DNA of 64,000 nt. It comes from Paraburkholderia sp. HP33-1. GTDB taxonomy: Bacteria; Pseudomonadota; Gammaproteobacteria; Burkholderiales; Burkholderiaceae. The notes beneath the pieces were generated by a model, which made no database searches, was not told the origin of the DNA, and was given only the letters and a program-made list of their open reading frames with translations. The stretch is taken from contig NZ_JAJEJR010000001.1 in assembly GCF_021390595.1 (NCBI RefSeq), positions 2,666,001 through 2,730,000 on the forward strand, written 5' to 3'. A program made the position numbers and the translations under genes. This document shows, piece after piece, positions 48,710 through 57,455 of the stretch (the stretch's first letter is position 1; every line of letters starts with the position of its first letter).

Positions 48710-48904
48710 GCTGACTCCTCAAAAGTGGCTCGGCCCCAAGGCGATGCGATTGCACGCCGCCTCATCGTGCAACGCATGCGACCTGAAACTTAGCGACGAG
48801 TTTAGCGGCTCCCCGGCCTCGCGGCGGCGCGCCTGGCAAAAGCCCGCTATAACGGGACGCGCCGATGTTTTAAAATTGCCGCTTGCCCATCTTGCGTGAG
48901 CCCT

Positions 48905-49651
48905 ATGACCTCTGCCTCGGAAGACCGCTGGCGCGACCTGCGCCCGGACCCGGAAAACGACACACCGCTCTATCTGCAACTCGCCCGCAAGCTCGGCAGC
49001 GCGATCCACGAAAACCGCTGGAACGCCGGCGAGGCGCTGCCTTCGGAGCGTGTGCTGTCCGAGGCGCTCGGCGTGTCGCGCATCACGTCGCGCAAGGCGA
49101 TTGCGCTGCTCGTCGAGCAGGGTTTGATCCGCCGCACTCAGGGCGCGGGTAGCTTCATCACGCCGCGCTACGAAGATCCGTTGTCACGTCTGTCGAGCTT
49201 CAGCGAAATGCTGCGGCGCCGCGGCTTCACGCCGAGTTCGATATGGCTGTCGCGCGAAATCTCGCCGGCCAATCGCGACGAGGTGATCCAGCTGGGTCTG
49301 TCGCCGGCTGCCGCGGTCACGCGGCTGCGGCGGCTGCGGCTTGCCGATGGCATCGTGATGGCGGTCGAGAACTCGACGTTTCCGGCCGCGGTGATCCCCG
49401 ATCCGCAGGCGATCGGTGATTCGCTCTACACGTATCTGGAGAATCGCGGACTGACGATCGTGCGCGCGTTGCAGCACTTTCGCGCGGTGAACGCGAGTGA
49501 CGAGATCGCGCAGCAGATGAGCATCGCGCCAAACGAGGCGTTGCTGTTGATCACACGCGTGGGTTATACGGCGGATCAGCGGGCGATCGAGCTGACCGAC
49601 ACGTATTGCCGTAACGATTACTACGATTTCGTCGCGGAACTAAGGAAGTAG
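48905..49651 (+). CDS. GntR-family regulator, HutC/UTRA type
   Basis: The 248-residue regulator has an N-terminal winged helix (about 20-85; PSERVLSEALGVSRITSRKAI is the recognition region, with RRTQGAGSFIT as wing). A C-terminal UTRA ligand domain follows (from about 95; SFSEMLRRRGFTPSS onward to TDTYCRNDYYDFV). Such proteins often sense sugar phosphates or histidine-pathway compounds. ATG at 48905 is used; a GTG three codons upstream is an alternative. No transport or catabolic operon follows directly, since the next gene is convergent, so its target may be itself, the divergent aldo/keto reductase, or a distant locus. Confidence 0.9.
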   Translation: MTSASEDRWRDLRPDPENDTPLYLQLARKLGSAIHENRWNAGEALPSERVLSEALGVSRITSRKAIALLVEQGLIRRTQGAGSFITPRYEDPLSRLSSFSEMLRRRGFTPSSIWLSREISPANRDEVIQLGLSPAAAVTRLRRLRLADGIVMAVENSTFPAAVIPDPQAIGDSLYTYLENRGLTIVRALQHFRAVNASDEIAQQMSIAPNEALLLITRVGYTADQRAIELTDTYCRNDYYDFVAELRK

Positions 49652-49662
49652 GCCCCGGCACA

Positions 49663-51066
49663 TCACGCCCACCGGGCTTCGTGCGCACCGACGCGCGCCG
49701 GCGGCAGCGCATAAAACGCGGGCGTCTCCGCCAGTTCCTCCGCCGGCTGAACGCCGAGCACGCGCCCGAATTCGGATTGCACGCTCGCGACGCAATCGCG
49801 CACATCGTCGAGCGACAGCTCGGGCGCCTGCTGCCCATCGGCCAGCAGTCCGAACGACTGCAGCCACCGCCCGGTCTGGGCGAGCGACACCTTTACATGC
49901 CAGCTGCCGCCCTCGCGAGCCTGCCGCGCGAGCGCGACCATCGCACCGAATGCGGCCAGATAACCGGTTGCGTGATCGAGCGCCTGACACGGCAGATGCC
50001 GCGGCTCAGCCGAACCCGCCGCCGCGCGCTCGGTCCACGCGATGCCGCTCGCCGACTGCACCAGACTATCGAAGCCGCGTCGCTGCGCCCATGGCCCGGT
50101 ATATCCGTACGCGCACACCGACACATAGACGATGCCGGGCCGCAGCCGCGCGAGTTCGTCCGGCCCGAAGCCGCGCGCCGCAAGCGCGCCCGGACGATAG
50201 GCCTGCAGGAACACGTCGGCATCACGCACGAGTCCGCGCAACGTGTCGCAGCCGGCCGCGTCGCGCAGATCGACGAGCGCCGAACGCTTGCCGCGGCCGT
50301 TGTCGATCACGAGCGGCGCGATGTTCGGCAGATGCGGCCCGTTGATGACCAGCACGTCGGCGCCATGATGCGCGAGCGCACGCCCGGCCACCGGTCCCGC
50401 GATGATCCGCGACAGATCCAGCACCCGCACGCCCGAGAGCGGGCGGTCGATGCCGGCGTCGACGTCGGCGTGTTGCGGCGGCTCGGCCGGCGCATCGCCG
50501 ATGCGTTCGATCTCGAACAGCGGCAAGCTCGCGATTGCTTTGGCCTGCTCGAGCGCGGCCCACTCGTCCGGCGTGCGAATCAACGCGGCGCACAGGCCCG
50601 CATCCGCGAGCGTGCGATCGAGCGTCGCGCCCTCCCAGCCGCGAATCGCGGCCGCCACCGGCTCGCGCCCGTTATCGCAGCCAAGCACCTCGAGCACGCC
50701 CCGCAGGTGATGCGCGAAATTCGTATGCAGTTGGATCCAGCGGCCGTCGCCCGTTTCATAGAAGCCGGTGACCGGATCACGCAGCAGGGGCGGAGGCCCG
50801 TCGTCGATCCGCAGATAGCGTTCGCTGCGAAACGCCGCCAGCGCGTGACGCATCTGCACCGACACCTGCTGCCTGCGGCCGCTGCGCAAGCGCCAGTATT
50901 CGGCGGCGGCGAGACCCGTCGCGGCGATCGTCGCCGATGCGAGGCTGCCGACGCGATAGACCGACGGCAAGCCGGGGTCCGCGCCGGCGAGCGACACGGT
51001 GTGCAGCGCGACCGGATCGCAGCCGGCGAGGGTCCAGATATGCTTGAGGGCGAGTTCGGGCGTCAT
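49663..51066 (-). CDS. CaiB/BaiF CoA-transferase with an extra N-terminal half
   Basis: The 467-residue class III CoA-transferase is unusual in layout. The normal family start GVRVLDLSRIIAGP appears only at 212-225, followed by the usual order and the catalytic-type aspartate Asp364 in QALDHATGYLAAFGAM. Residues 45-200 hold a second partial copy of the C-terminal region (LAAAEYWRLRSGRRQQVSVQM, then TGFYETGDGRWIQLH). The protein thus looks like a truncated unit joined to a fuller one. It should move CoA between organic acids. It is divergent from an HTH-citrate synthase across 126 bases that contain an operator array, suggesting a shared acyl-CoA pathway. Confidence 0.83.
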   Translation of the reverse strand: MTPELALKHIWTLAGCDPVALHTVSLAGADPGLPSVYRVGSLASATIAATGLAAAEYWRLRSGRRQQVSVQMRHALAAFRSERYLRIDDGPPPLLRDPVTGFYETGDGRWIQLHTNFAHHLRGVLEVLGCDNGREPVAAAIRGWEGATLDRTLADAGLCAALIRTPDEWAALEQAKAIASLPLFEIERIGDAPAEPPQHADVDAGIDRPLSGVRVLDLSRIIAGPVAGRALAHHGADVLVINGPHLPNIAPLVIDNGRGKRSALVDLRDAAGCDTLRGLVRDADVFLQAYRPGALAARGFGPDELARLRPGIVYVSVCAYGYTGPWAQRRGFDSLVQSASGIAWTERAAAGSAEPRHLPCQALDHATGYLAAFGAMVALARQAREGGSWHVKVSLAQTGRWLQSFGLLADGQQAPELSLDDVRDCVASVQSEFGRVLGVQPAEELAETPAFYALPPARVGAHEARWA

Positions 51067-51133
51067 GGCATCGGGCGCGTGGGTCGCGCGCGCAGGAAGC
51101 AGGTGCTTCGAGTCTAAATTTCCGACTTGCCGC

Positions 51134-51170
51134 AATCAATCTTGATTATGATAATCAATATATATTGATT
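51134..51170. promoter_or_regulatory. Array of AATCAA/TTGATT half-sites between the divergent genes
   Basis: Four half-sites alternate within 37 bases: AATCAA (51134), TTGATT (51142), AATCAA (51153) and TTGATT (51165). They form AATCAA-TC-TTGATT, the 17-bp TTGATTATGATAATCAA and the perfect 18-bp AATCAATATATATTGATT. The block is strikingly AT-rich between GC-rich genes. It is placed to control both directions. Confidence 0.65.
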
Positions 51171-51192
51171 TCTTCGGTTTCCACGAGTTTTC

Positions 51193-52434
51193 ATGCCAGC
51201 CGCAATTTACCTGACCGCCGCCGAAGCGGCCGCGACGCTCGGCGTCAGCTTGCCGACGTTGTATGCGTACGTGAGCCGCGGCATGCTCGGCTCGTCGCCG
51301 GATGCGCAAGGCAGGCATCGGCTCTACGATGCCGCCGAAGTGCGCCGCCTCGCGCGTCGCAAAGCGGACGGCAAGCGCGCGGGCAAGGTCGCGCAGAAGG
51401 TGCTCGACTGGGGTGTGCCGGTGCTCGAATCGTCGATCACGCTGGTCGCCGATGGTCGCCTGCTGTATCGCGGGCACGATGCCATCGAGCTCGCACGCAG
51501 TGCGTCGCTCGAAGACGTCGCGGCGCTGCTGTGGGAATGCAGCGCGCGGCGCATCGCCGATGCGCCCGCCGTGCCGCTCGCTCCCGCGCAGTGGGCCGCG
51601 TGGCTCAAGCTGTGGAGCGACAGCACGCCGCTCGATCGCGCGCTCGTCCTGCTGCCGGCCGCCGCCGCGCAGATGCCGCGCGTGTGGGCGCTCGGCCGCG
51701 ATGCTCAGCTCGACACCGCCTGCGCCGTGATGCGGCTGCTAGCCGCCGCGATGCTGCCGGCGGCGGCGTCGAACGAACCTCTGCATCGGCAGATCGCGAC
51801 AGCCTGGCGGGTACGCAGCCGGCCGCAAAGCGGGCTGTTGCGCGCGGCACTGGTCGCATGCGCGGATCACGAGCTGAACGCGTCGACCTTCACGGTCCGC
51901 TGCATCACGTCGACGGGCACGCACCTGTTCGGCGCGGTCGCGGGCGGGCTCGCGGCGCTATCCGGGCCGCGTCACGGCGGCGAAATCGTGCGCATCGCGG
52001 CGCTGCTCGACGAGGCGTCGCGCGCGCCCGAGCTGGACCGCTATCTGGCCAACCGTCTCGCGCGCCACGAGCACGGCACGCAGGGACCGGTGCTATCGGG
52101 CTTCGGTCATCCGCTTTATCCGGACGGTGATCCGCGCGCGCGGCTGTTGCTGACGATGCTCGCCGACTGCGCGCCGACCCGCTCACCGCTCAACGAGGTG
52201 CTGAGGCTCGCGCGAGCGGTGCGCGACACGACGGGCGCGGAGCCCACGTTGGATTTCGCGCTCGCGGCGATCGAGCGCGTGCTCGGCTTGCCGGCCGGGG
52301 CCGGATTCACGCTGTTCGCGCTCGGGCGGGTGGTCGGCTGGATCGCACACGCGATGGAGCAGACGCGCGACGGCCGGTTGATCCGGCCGCGAGCGCGGTA
52401 TATCGGGGAGTATGAGGCGGGAGGTGCGGCTTAG
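51193..52434 (+). CDS. Citrate synthase-like enzyme fused to an N-terminal HTH domain
   Basis: The 413-residue protein starts with a MerR/excisionase-type helix-turn-helix (about 4-56: TAAEAAATLGVSLPTLYAYV with a GRHRLYDAAEV wing). A citrate synthase fold follows with the active-site residues kept: His226 in DHELNAST, His261 in GPRHGGE, His306 in SGFGHPLYP and Asp354 in PTLDFAL. It could condense an acyl-CoA with oxaloacetate, act as a CoA-ester sensor, or do both. The ATG at 51193 directly follows the AATCAA/TTGATT array, so binding to its own operator is a natural hypothesis. Its partner across the operator is a CoA-transferase. Confidence 0.87.
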   Translation: MPAAIYLTAAEAAATLGVSLPTLYAYVSRGMLGSSPDAQGRHRLYDAAEVRRLARRKADGKRAGKVAQKVLDWGVPVLESSITLVADGRLLYRGHDAIELARSASLEDVAALLWECSARRIADAPAVPLAPAQWAAWLKLWSDSTPLDRALVLLPAAAAQMPRVWALGRDAQLDTACAVMRLLAAAMLPAAASNEPLHRQIATAWRVRSRPQSGLLRAALVACADHELNASTFTVRCITSTGTHLFGAVAGGLAALSGPRHGGEIVRIAALLDEASRAPELDRYLANRLARHEHGTQGPVLSGFGHPLYPDGDPRARLLLTMLADCAPTRSPLNEVLRLARAVRDTTGAEPTLDFALAAIERVLGLPAGAGFTLFALGRVVGWIAHAMEQTRDGRLIRPRARYIGEYEAGGAA

Positions 52435-52469
52435 GGGCTGCTTGGGGGTTGTTCGCCGCTCGCCCTGCT

Positions 52470-52775
52470 TCAGACCGCGCCTGGCCAGCGCGCCAGCCAA
52501 CCCGGCATCGGCCAGCCCAATAGCAGCTTCGGCAACTTGCGCTCCGATGCGCCCGCGAGCGCAAAACGCGCCCCCGCCTCCCCAGCGCTGATCCATGCCA
52601 CCGATCCACGCGCCAACTCGATCGACTCCCCTGCCGCCAGCCAGTGATCCTGATGCTCGCCTTCGACGGTCAGCCAGACGTTGCCGCTGATCACCTTGAA
52701 AATCGACGGACGTGCGACCCGCCAGGCCGTGACGGGCTCGCCATGTTCCAGCTCGAAAACTCGCACTTCTCGCAT
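52470..52775 (-). CDS. DUF2917 protein
   Basis: The 101-residue protein has the DUF2917 pattern: ISGNVWLTVEGEHQDHWLAAGESIEL (about 30-55) followed by ARGSVAWISA, a cupin-like all-beta domain of unknown role common in Burkholderiales. AAGGAGAACGGCG precedes the ATG on the minus strand; the long open frame to 53759 is a shadow of the neighbour. It is divergent from a MocR-type regulator with a perfect inverted repeat between, and is probably its target. Confidence 0.8.
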   Translation of the reverse strand: MREVRVFELEHGEPVTAWRVARPSIFKVISGNVWLTVEGEHQDHWLAAGESIELARGSVAWISAGEAGARFALAGASERKLPKLLLGWPMPGWLARWPGAV

Positions 52776-52841
52776 CGCCGTTCTCCTTGAAGGGCTTTCT
52801 GTTGTACCGATTATTGACGTGCGATCATCGAAGACCCATGC

Positions 52842-52870
52842 ACAGTTCCAAACACTTTCATCGGAACTGT
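52842..52870. promoter_or_regulatory. Inverted repeat between the DUF2917 and MocR genes
   Basis: ACAGTTCC (52842-52849) and GGAACTGT (52863-52870) are perfect inverted copies separated by 13 bases, 21 bases repeat to repeat, so both halves face the same side of the helix. It lies about 50 bases before the MocR start and is a likely operator for that regulator. Confidence 0.6.
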
Positions 52871-52919
52871 TCAGTTGAAAAACCGAACACTTGGCGTGAC
52901 TGCGAAAGAAGGCAAGCGT

Positions 52920-54338
52920 ATGAAACTCGAAATCCAGCTCGATCGGGACAACGGTGTGCCGCTGACCGAGCAGATCGTCGCGGGCGTCTCCGCGTGGATC
53001 CGGTCGCGCAGTGCGCATCCCGGCTCGAAGCTGCCGTCGATCCGCCAGTTCGCGGCCGACTTCGGAGTAAGCCGCTTTCCGGTGATCGAGGCGTACGACC
53101 GGCTGGTATCGCTCGGCTATGTCGACTCGCGCCACGGCTCCGGCTTCTACGTCGCCGATCGTCAGCCGCCGGAAGTATCCTGCCAGGGCACCTCGGACCC
53201 GCGCCGCGCCGATGTCGAGTCGGACCATTTGCTCGAGCAATTCAACTATCCCGGCGAGACGCTGAAGCTCAGCACCGGCTTTATTCCGGAAAGCTGGCGC
53301 GACATCGATGGCATCGCGCAGGCGATCCGTCAGGTGACGCGAACCGATCCGGCGAGCATGGTCGAGTACGCGACGCCGAGCGGCAATCCTGTCTTGCGCG
53401 AGCAGCTGCGAACCCGTATCGGCCAGTTGGGCATAGACGCAGAGGCGTCGCAAATTCTCATCACCAACGGCGCGAGCCAGGCGTTCGATCTGCTGGTGCG
53501 CTACATGCTCAAGCCCGGCGACACGATCTTTGTCGAGGATCCCGGTTACTACAACCTGTACGGCCTGCTGCGACTGCACGGCATGAAGCTGATCGGCATT
53601 CCACGTACCGGCAATGGTCCCGATCTCGAGGTGATGCAGGCGCAACTGAAGCTGCACCGGCCCAGACTGCTGCTCATCAACACCGTGTTTCACAATCCGA
53701 CCGGCACCACGGTCGCGCCGCAGGTCGCGTTCCGTCTGCTGCAACTGGCGCGTGAGCACGGCTTCCAGATTATCGAAGACGATATCTACGCGGATTTTCA
53801 GACCGAGATCACCGACCGCCTCGCCACCCTCGACCAGCTCGAACAGGTGATCTACATCGGCGGATTGTCGAAGACACTGTCGTCCTCGCTACGGATCGGC
53901 TACGTGGTAGCGAATCACGCGATCATCAAGGATCTGGTCGACATCAAGATGCTGACGAGCATCGGCTGCTCACGCTTTGCCGAAGCGGTGGCAGTGTCGA
54001 TGCTGGAGCGCGGCGCATATCGCAAATATCTGGAACGGCTGCGCCGCCAGATGCGCGGCGCGCTCGGCTCGACCGTCCAGACGCTCGAACATGCCGGCTG
54101 GGAGATCTTCGCAGAGCCAGCGGGCGGCAAATTCGTGTGGGCGCGCGTGCCCCATGTCGCTGACGCCGAGCCGCTGGTTGAATGCGGTGTGCCGCTCGGT
54201 GTGACCGTGCTGCCCGGACAACACTTCAGGCCGAACCGGGAGGCGAGCCCGTGGATCAGGATTCATGTGGCCTTCGGCAACGAGCCGCGGGCGCAGGCGT
54301 TTTTTCATGCGGCGGCGCAGTTGCCGCCCGATGCGTGA
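52920..54338 (+). CDS. MocR/PdxR-type GntR regulator with aminotransferase domain
   Basis: The 472-residue regulator has a GntR winged helix (about 5-80; KLPSIRQFAADFGVSRFPVIEAYDRL and DSRHGSGFYVAD) linked to a fold type I aminotransferase domain from about 115. NGASQAFDLLVRYMLKPGD, the NTVFHNPTGTT cofactor segment and the PLP-binding Lys318 in GGLSKTLSSSLRIGY are intact. MocR proteins use PLP or an external aldimine as effector; PdxR, GabR and TauR are examples. The ATG at 52920 has AAGGCAAGCGT upstream. Its likely target is the divergent DUF2917 gene. Confidence 0.92.
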   Translation: MKLEIQLDRDNGVPLTEQIVAGVSAWIRSRSAHPGSKLPSIRQFAADFGVSRFPVIEAYDRLVSLGYVDSRHGSGFYVADRQPPEVSCQGTSDPRRADVESDHLLEQFNYPGETLKLSTGFIPESWRDIDGIAQAIRQVTRTDPASMVEYATPSGNPVLREQLRTRIGQLGIDAEASQILITNGASQAFDLLVRYMLKPGDTIFVEDPGYYNLYGLLRLHGMKLIGIPRTGNGPDLEVMQAQLKLHRPRLLLINTVFHNPTGTTVAPQVAFRLLQLAREHGFQIIEDDIYADFQTEITDRLATLDQLEQVIYIGGLSKTLSSSLRIGYVVANHAIIKDLVDIKMLTSIGCSRFAEAVAVSMLERGAYRKYLERLRRQMRGALGSTVQTLEHAGWEIFAEPAGGKFVWARVPHVADAEPLVECGVPLGVTVLPGQHFRPNREASPWIRIHVAFGNEPRAQAFFHAAAQLPPDA

Positions 54339-54467
54339 ACACGGCCCCGTGCGTGGCCGTGGCGGATCGCCATTCCATGCGCAATTCTCCGCCACCGGCT
54401 GCGCCGGGCCGCGCTCTTCCCTAGAATAGCGACTCCCAGCCCGACCTGGCGCGCCCAGCCGCTTTCC

Positions 54468-55928
54468 ATGTCCACGACGCCGACTCCGCCCGCCCTCGCT
54501 CCCGAGATCCCCCCGGGCCCTTCGCCCCGCTCGCTTACCGTGATGCTGTGGCTCGTCGCCACCGGCTTCTTCATGCAGACGCTGGATTCGACGATCGTCA
54601 ACACCGCGCTCCCCGCGATGGCGACAAGCCTCGGCGAGCTGCCGCTGCGCATGCAATCGGTGGTGATCGCCTACTCGCTGACGATGGCCGTGATGATCCC
54701 CGTGTCCGGCTGGCTCGCCGACAAGCTCGGCACGCGGCGCGTGTTCTTCAGTGCGATCCTCGTGTTCGCGGTGGGCTCGTTGCTGTGTGCGAACGCGCAT
54801 ACGCTGAACCAGCTGGTGCTGTTCCGCATTCTGCAAGGCGTGGGCGGCGCGATGCTGCTGCCGGTTGGGCGGCTCGCGGTGCTGCGTACCTTTCCGGCGG
54901 AGCGCTATTTGCCCGCACTGTCGTTCGTGGCGATCCCAGGCCTGATCGGACCACTGATCGGACCGACGCTCGGCGGCTGGCTCGTCAAGATCGCGTCGTG
55001 GCACTGGATCTTTCTGATCAACGTGCCGGTCGGCATCGTCGGCTGCATTGCGACGTTTATTTTTATGCCGGACAGCCGCAACGAACACGCGGGCAAATTC
55101 GACCTGGGCGGCTATCTGCTGCTGGTGGTGGGCATGGTGGCGATCTCGTTCGCGCTCGACGGCCGCACCGAGTTCGGCATTCAACATGCGACGGTGCTGG
55201 TGCTGCTGATTCTGAGCCTTGCGTGCTTCGTTGCCTATGGCCTGCACGCGGTGCGCGAACCCGCGCCGATCTTCCCGCTCGATCTGTTCAAGATCCACAC
55301 TTTTAGCGTCGGGCTGCTGGGCAATCTGTTTGCGCGGATTGGCAGCGGCTCGATGCCCTACCTGCTTCCTCTGCTGCTGCAGGTGAGCCTCGGCTATAGC
55401 GCATTCGAATCCGGCCTGATGATGCTGCCAGTGGCGGCCGCGGGCATGGCGACGAAGCGTCTCGTGACCAAGCTGATTCTGAAATACAGCTACCGAAGCG
55501 TGCTGATGGCGAACACGATTCTGGTCGGCCTGATGATGGCGAGCTTTGCGCTCACGAGCGCGACTCATCCGCTGTGGCTGCGCCTCGTGCAACTGGCGAT
55601 CTTCGGCGGCGTGAACTCGATGCAGTTCACCGCGATGAATACGTTGACGCTGAAGGATCTCGGCACCGGCGGCGCAAGCAGCGGCAATAGTCTGTTTTCG
55701 CTCGTGCAGATGCTTTCGATGAGTCTCGGCGTGACCGTGGCCGGCGCCTTGCTTGCGACCTTTACCGGCATCATGCAACGCGTGACGGCCGCGAATTCGC
55801 TACCCGCCTTTCATGCGACGTTCCTGTGTGTCGGCATCATTACCGCATGCTCGTCATGGATCTTTGCGCAGTTGTCGCCGGATATCCGCACGCCCGCTAA
55901 GAAAACCGATCCTTCGGAACGAACCTGA
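54468..55928 (+). CDS. MFS efflux transporter, DHA2 (14-TM) family
   Basis: The 486-residue inner-membrane transporter has 13-14 predicted helices. It carries the DHA2 motif LDSTIVNTALPAMA (about 41-54), motif A-like WLADKLGTRRVFF (about 84-96) and motif C-like GLIGPLIGPTLGGWL (near 159-173). It resembles the MdtD/EmrB-type group that exports drugs or small metabolites by proton antiport, but no periplasmic adaptor gene is adjacent. The ATG at 54468 follows GCTTTCC, a poor ribosome-binding site. It stands alone, 129 bases after the MocR gene. Confidence 0.9.
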   Translation: MSTTPTPPALAPEIPPGPSPRSLTVMLWLVATGFFMQTLDSTIVNTALPAMATSLGELPLRMQSVVIAYSLTMAVMIPVSGWLADKLGTRRVFFSAILVFAVGSLLCANAHTLNQLVLFRILQGVGGAMLLPVGRLAVLRTFPAERYLPALSFVAIPGLIGPLIGPTLGGWLVKIASWHWIFLINVPVGIVGCIATFIFMPDSRNEHAGKFDLGGYLLLVVGMVAISFALDGRTEFGIQHATVLVLLILSLACFVAYGLHAVREPAPIFPLDLFKIHTFSVGLLGNLFARIGSGSMPYLLPLLLQVSLGYSAFESGLMMLPVAAAGMATKRLVTKLILKYSYRSVLMANTILVGLMMASFALTSATHPLWLRLVQLAIFGGVNSMQFTAMNTLTLKDLGTGGASSGNSLFSLVQMLSMSLGVTVAGALLATFTGIMQRVTAANSLPAFHATFLCVGIITACSSWIFAQLSPDIRTPAKKTDPSERT

Positions 55929-56177
55929 AAGTCGCACGCAGCACCCTTGAACAGCACCGTCGACCCTCAACGGGGCGCGTCCCGCACCAGCGAAGTGCGC
56001 GTCGTCGCCTCAGTACTGCGGCCGGCACACAATTGTTGCCTCGGAGCATCGCTGCTGGACGCTCGAGCTGGGTTCGTGCGCGCGCATATTTCTTGCTGGC
56101 CTATCCTGTAGACTTCGGGGCAGCGCGTGCGAGTTCGTGCCGAGCCTTGCAAGCGCTGCCATTTCCCCCCGACTGAC
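55929..56177. other. Gap between the MFS and EAL genes
   Basis: About 250 bases contain no gene. A pyrimidine-rich run (CCATTTCCCCCCGACTGAC) precedes the EAL start and offers no Shine-Dalgarno. Confidence 0.3.
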
Positions 56178-57455
56178 ATGATGAGCATGATCGAACTCGA
56201 TCCTCCCGGCTTCCAGCCACCACGCCCGATGGCCGGCGACGAAGGCTCCCGGCGTACCGTTCTGTATGGCGGCTACACCGTTTTCAGCGTGTTTCAGCCG
56301 GTTTTCTCGGTGTCGCACCGGCGCGCGATCGGGTATCACGCGTCGCTGCGCGCCCATGACGAGCATGAAAGGCAAGTGCCCTCGCACGAAGTCTTTACCC
56401 AGGCCGCGCGACGCGGCGACCTGCTGGAACTCGGACGGTTGGCCGAATCGCTGCACCTCGGCAACTTCAACGCGTTCGACAGCCACGACGAATGGCTTTT
56501 CCTCAGCCTGCATCCGGCCGCACTGATGGACACCAGTTACGGTGACGCGCTGTTAGCCAGCCTGAAAGCGCTCGGTCTGCCGCCGCAGCGCGTGGTGCTC
56601 GAAGTATCCGAACAGGCTGGCGGCGAGACCACACGCTTTGCCGAGATCGTCGATTCGCTGCGCAAGTCCGGTTTCCTGATCGCGCTCGACGGCTTTGGCG
56701 CCAAGCATTCGAACATCGACCGCGTGTGGCATCTGCGGCCCGACATCGTCACGCTCGACCGCTGCATACTCGCGCAAGCGAGTGAACACTCGCATATCGA
56801 ACGCGTGTTGCCGGGCCTCGTCTCTCTGCTGCACGAGTCCGGGCAACTGGTGCTGATGGGCGGTCTGAGCAGCGAGCGTGACGCGCTGATCGCGCTCGAA
56901 TGCAATGTGGACTTCGTCCAGGGCGCCTTTTTCGCAGGTCCGAGCGTCGAGCCCGTCAAGCCGCAAGTCGCAGCCGGCCTGATGGATTCGCTCTCCGCCG
57001 CGCTGCGCGAGCGCGTTGCCGCTCGCGAGAAAGCCCAGTCTGCGCGGCTCGCACCGTATGTCACCGCACTCGAGGCCGCCGCCACGCAGTTGATTGCAGG
57101 GGAATCGATCACACAGGCCACCACAGGTTTGCTCGAGCTGGGCGAAACGGCGCGCTGCTTTGTTCTGGACGGTTCGGGCCGGCAGATCGGCGACAACGTG
57201 CTACCGCCAGGCCGCACATCGCAACGCGCGAAGCGCTTCAGCCCGCTGCTGCATTCCCAGGGCGCGAGTTGGGAACGCCGCCCGTATTTCATTCAGGCGA
57301 TGCGTCAACCGGGCCGGGTTCATCTGACGCCGCCATATCTGTCGATCAACGAAGCGCACCTGTGCGTTACTGCGTCGATAGCTGCGCACACGCCGCATGG
57401 AACACAGGTGCTATGCGTCGACATCAACTGGGAAGTCGCGGCGCACCGTAACTGA
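56178..57455 (+). CDS. Degenerate EAL-domain protein
   Basis: The 425-residue protein has an EAL fold (about 35-265) and a C-terminal sensor-like domain (about 290-425) resembling the YkuI/EAL-associated type. Catalytic positions are altered: the EAL/EGL glutamate is His54 (IGYHASL), the Asn metal ligand region reads FLSLHPA, DDFG is DGFG (171-174), the VKLD lysine is Thr192 (IVTLD) and the late glutamate is replaced in LVLMGGLSS. Glu145 in LEVSE remains. It is probably not a c-di-GMP phosphodiesterase, but could bind the nucleotide or a protein partner. The start is uncertain among three nearby ATGs. Its end overlaps the sigma gene on the other strand by 45 bases. Confidence 0.82.
   Translation: MMSMIELDPPGFQPPRPMAGDEGSRRTVLYGGYTVFSVFQPVFSVSHRRAIGYHASLRAHDEHERQVPSHEVFTQAARRGDLLELGRLAESLHLGNFNAFDSHDEWLFLSLHPAALMDTSYGDALLASLKALGLPPQRVVLEVSEQAGGETTRFAEIVDSLRKSGFLIALDGFGAKHSNIDRVWHLRPDIVTLDRCILAQASEHSHIERVLPGLVSLLHESGQLVLMGGLSSERDALIALECNVDFVQGAFFAGPSVEPVKPQVAAGLMDSLSAALRERVAAREKAQSARLAPYVTALEAAATQLIAGESITQATTGLLELGETARCFVLDGSGRQIGDNVLPPGRTSQRAKRFSPLLHSQGASWERRPYFIQAMRQPGRVHLTPPYLSINEAHLCVTASIAAHTPHGTQVLCVDINWEVAAHRN

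Noticed and set aside
52470..53759. 429-codon minus-strand frame extending the DUF2917 gene upstream
   Set aside because: Its upstream part is antisense to the MocR gene. The DUF2917 start at 52775 has a strong ribosome-binding site.
53970..55778. 602-codon minus-strand frame across the MocR end and MFS gene
   Set aside because: It is a mirror frame rich in Arg, His and Gln with no motif; both plus-strand genes are clear.
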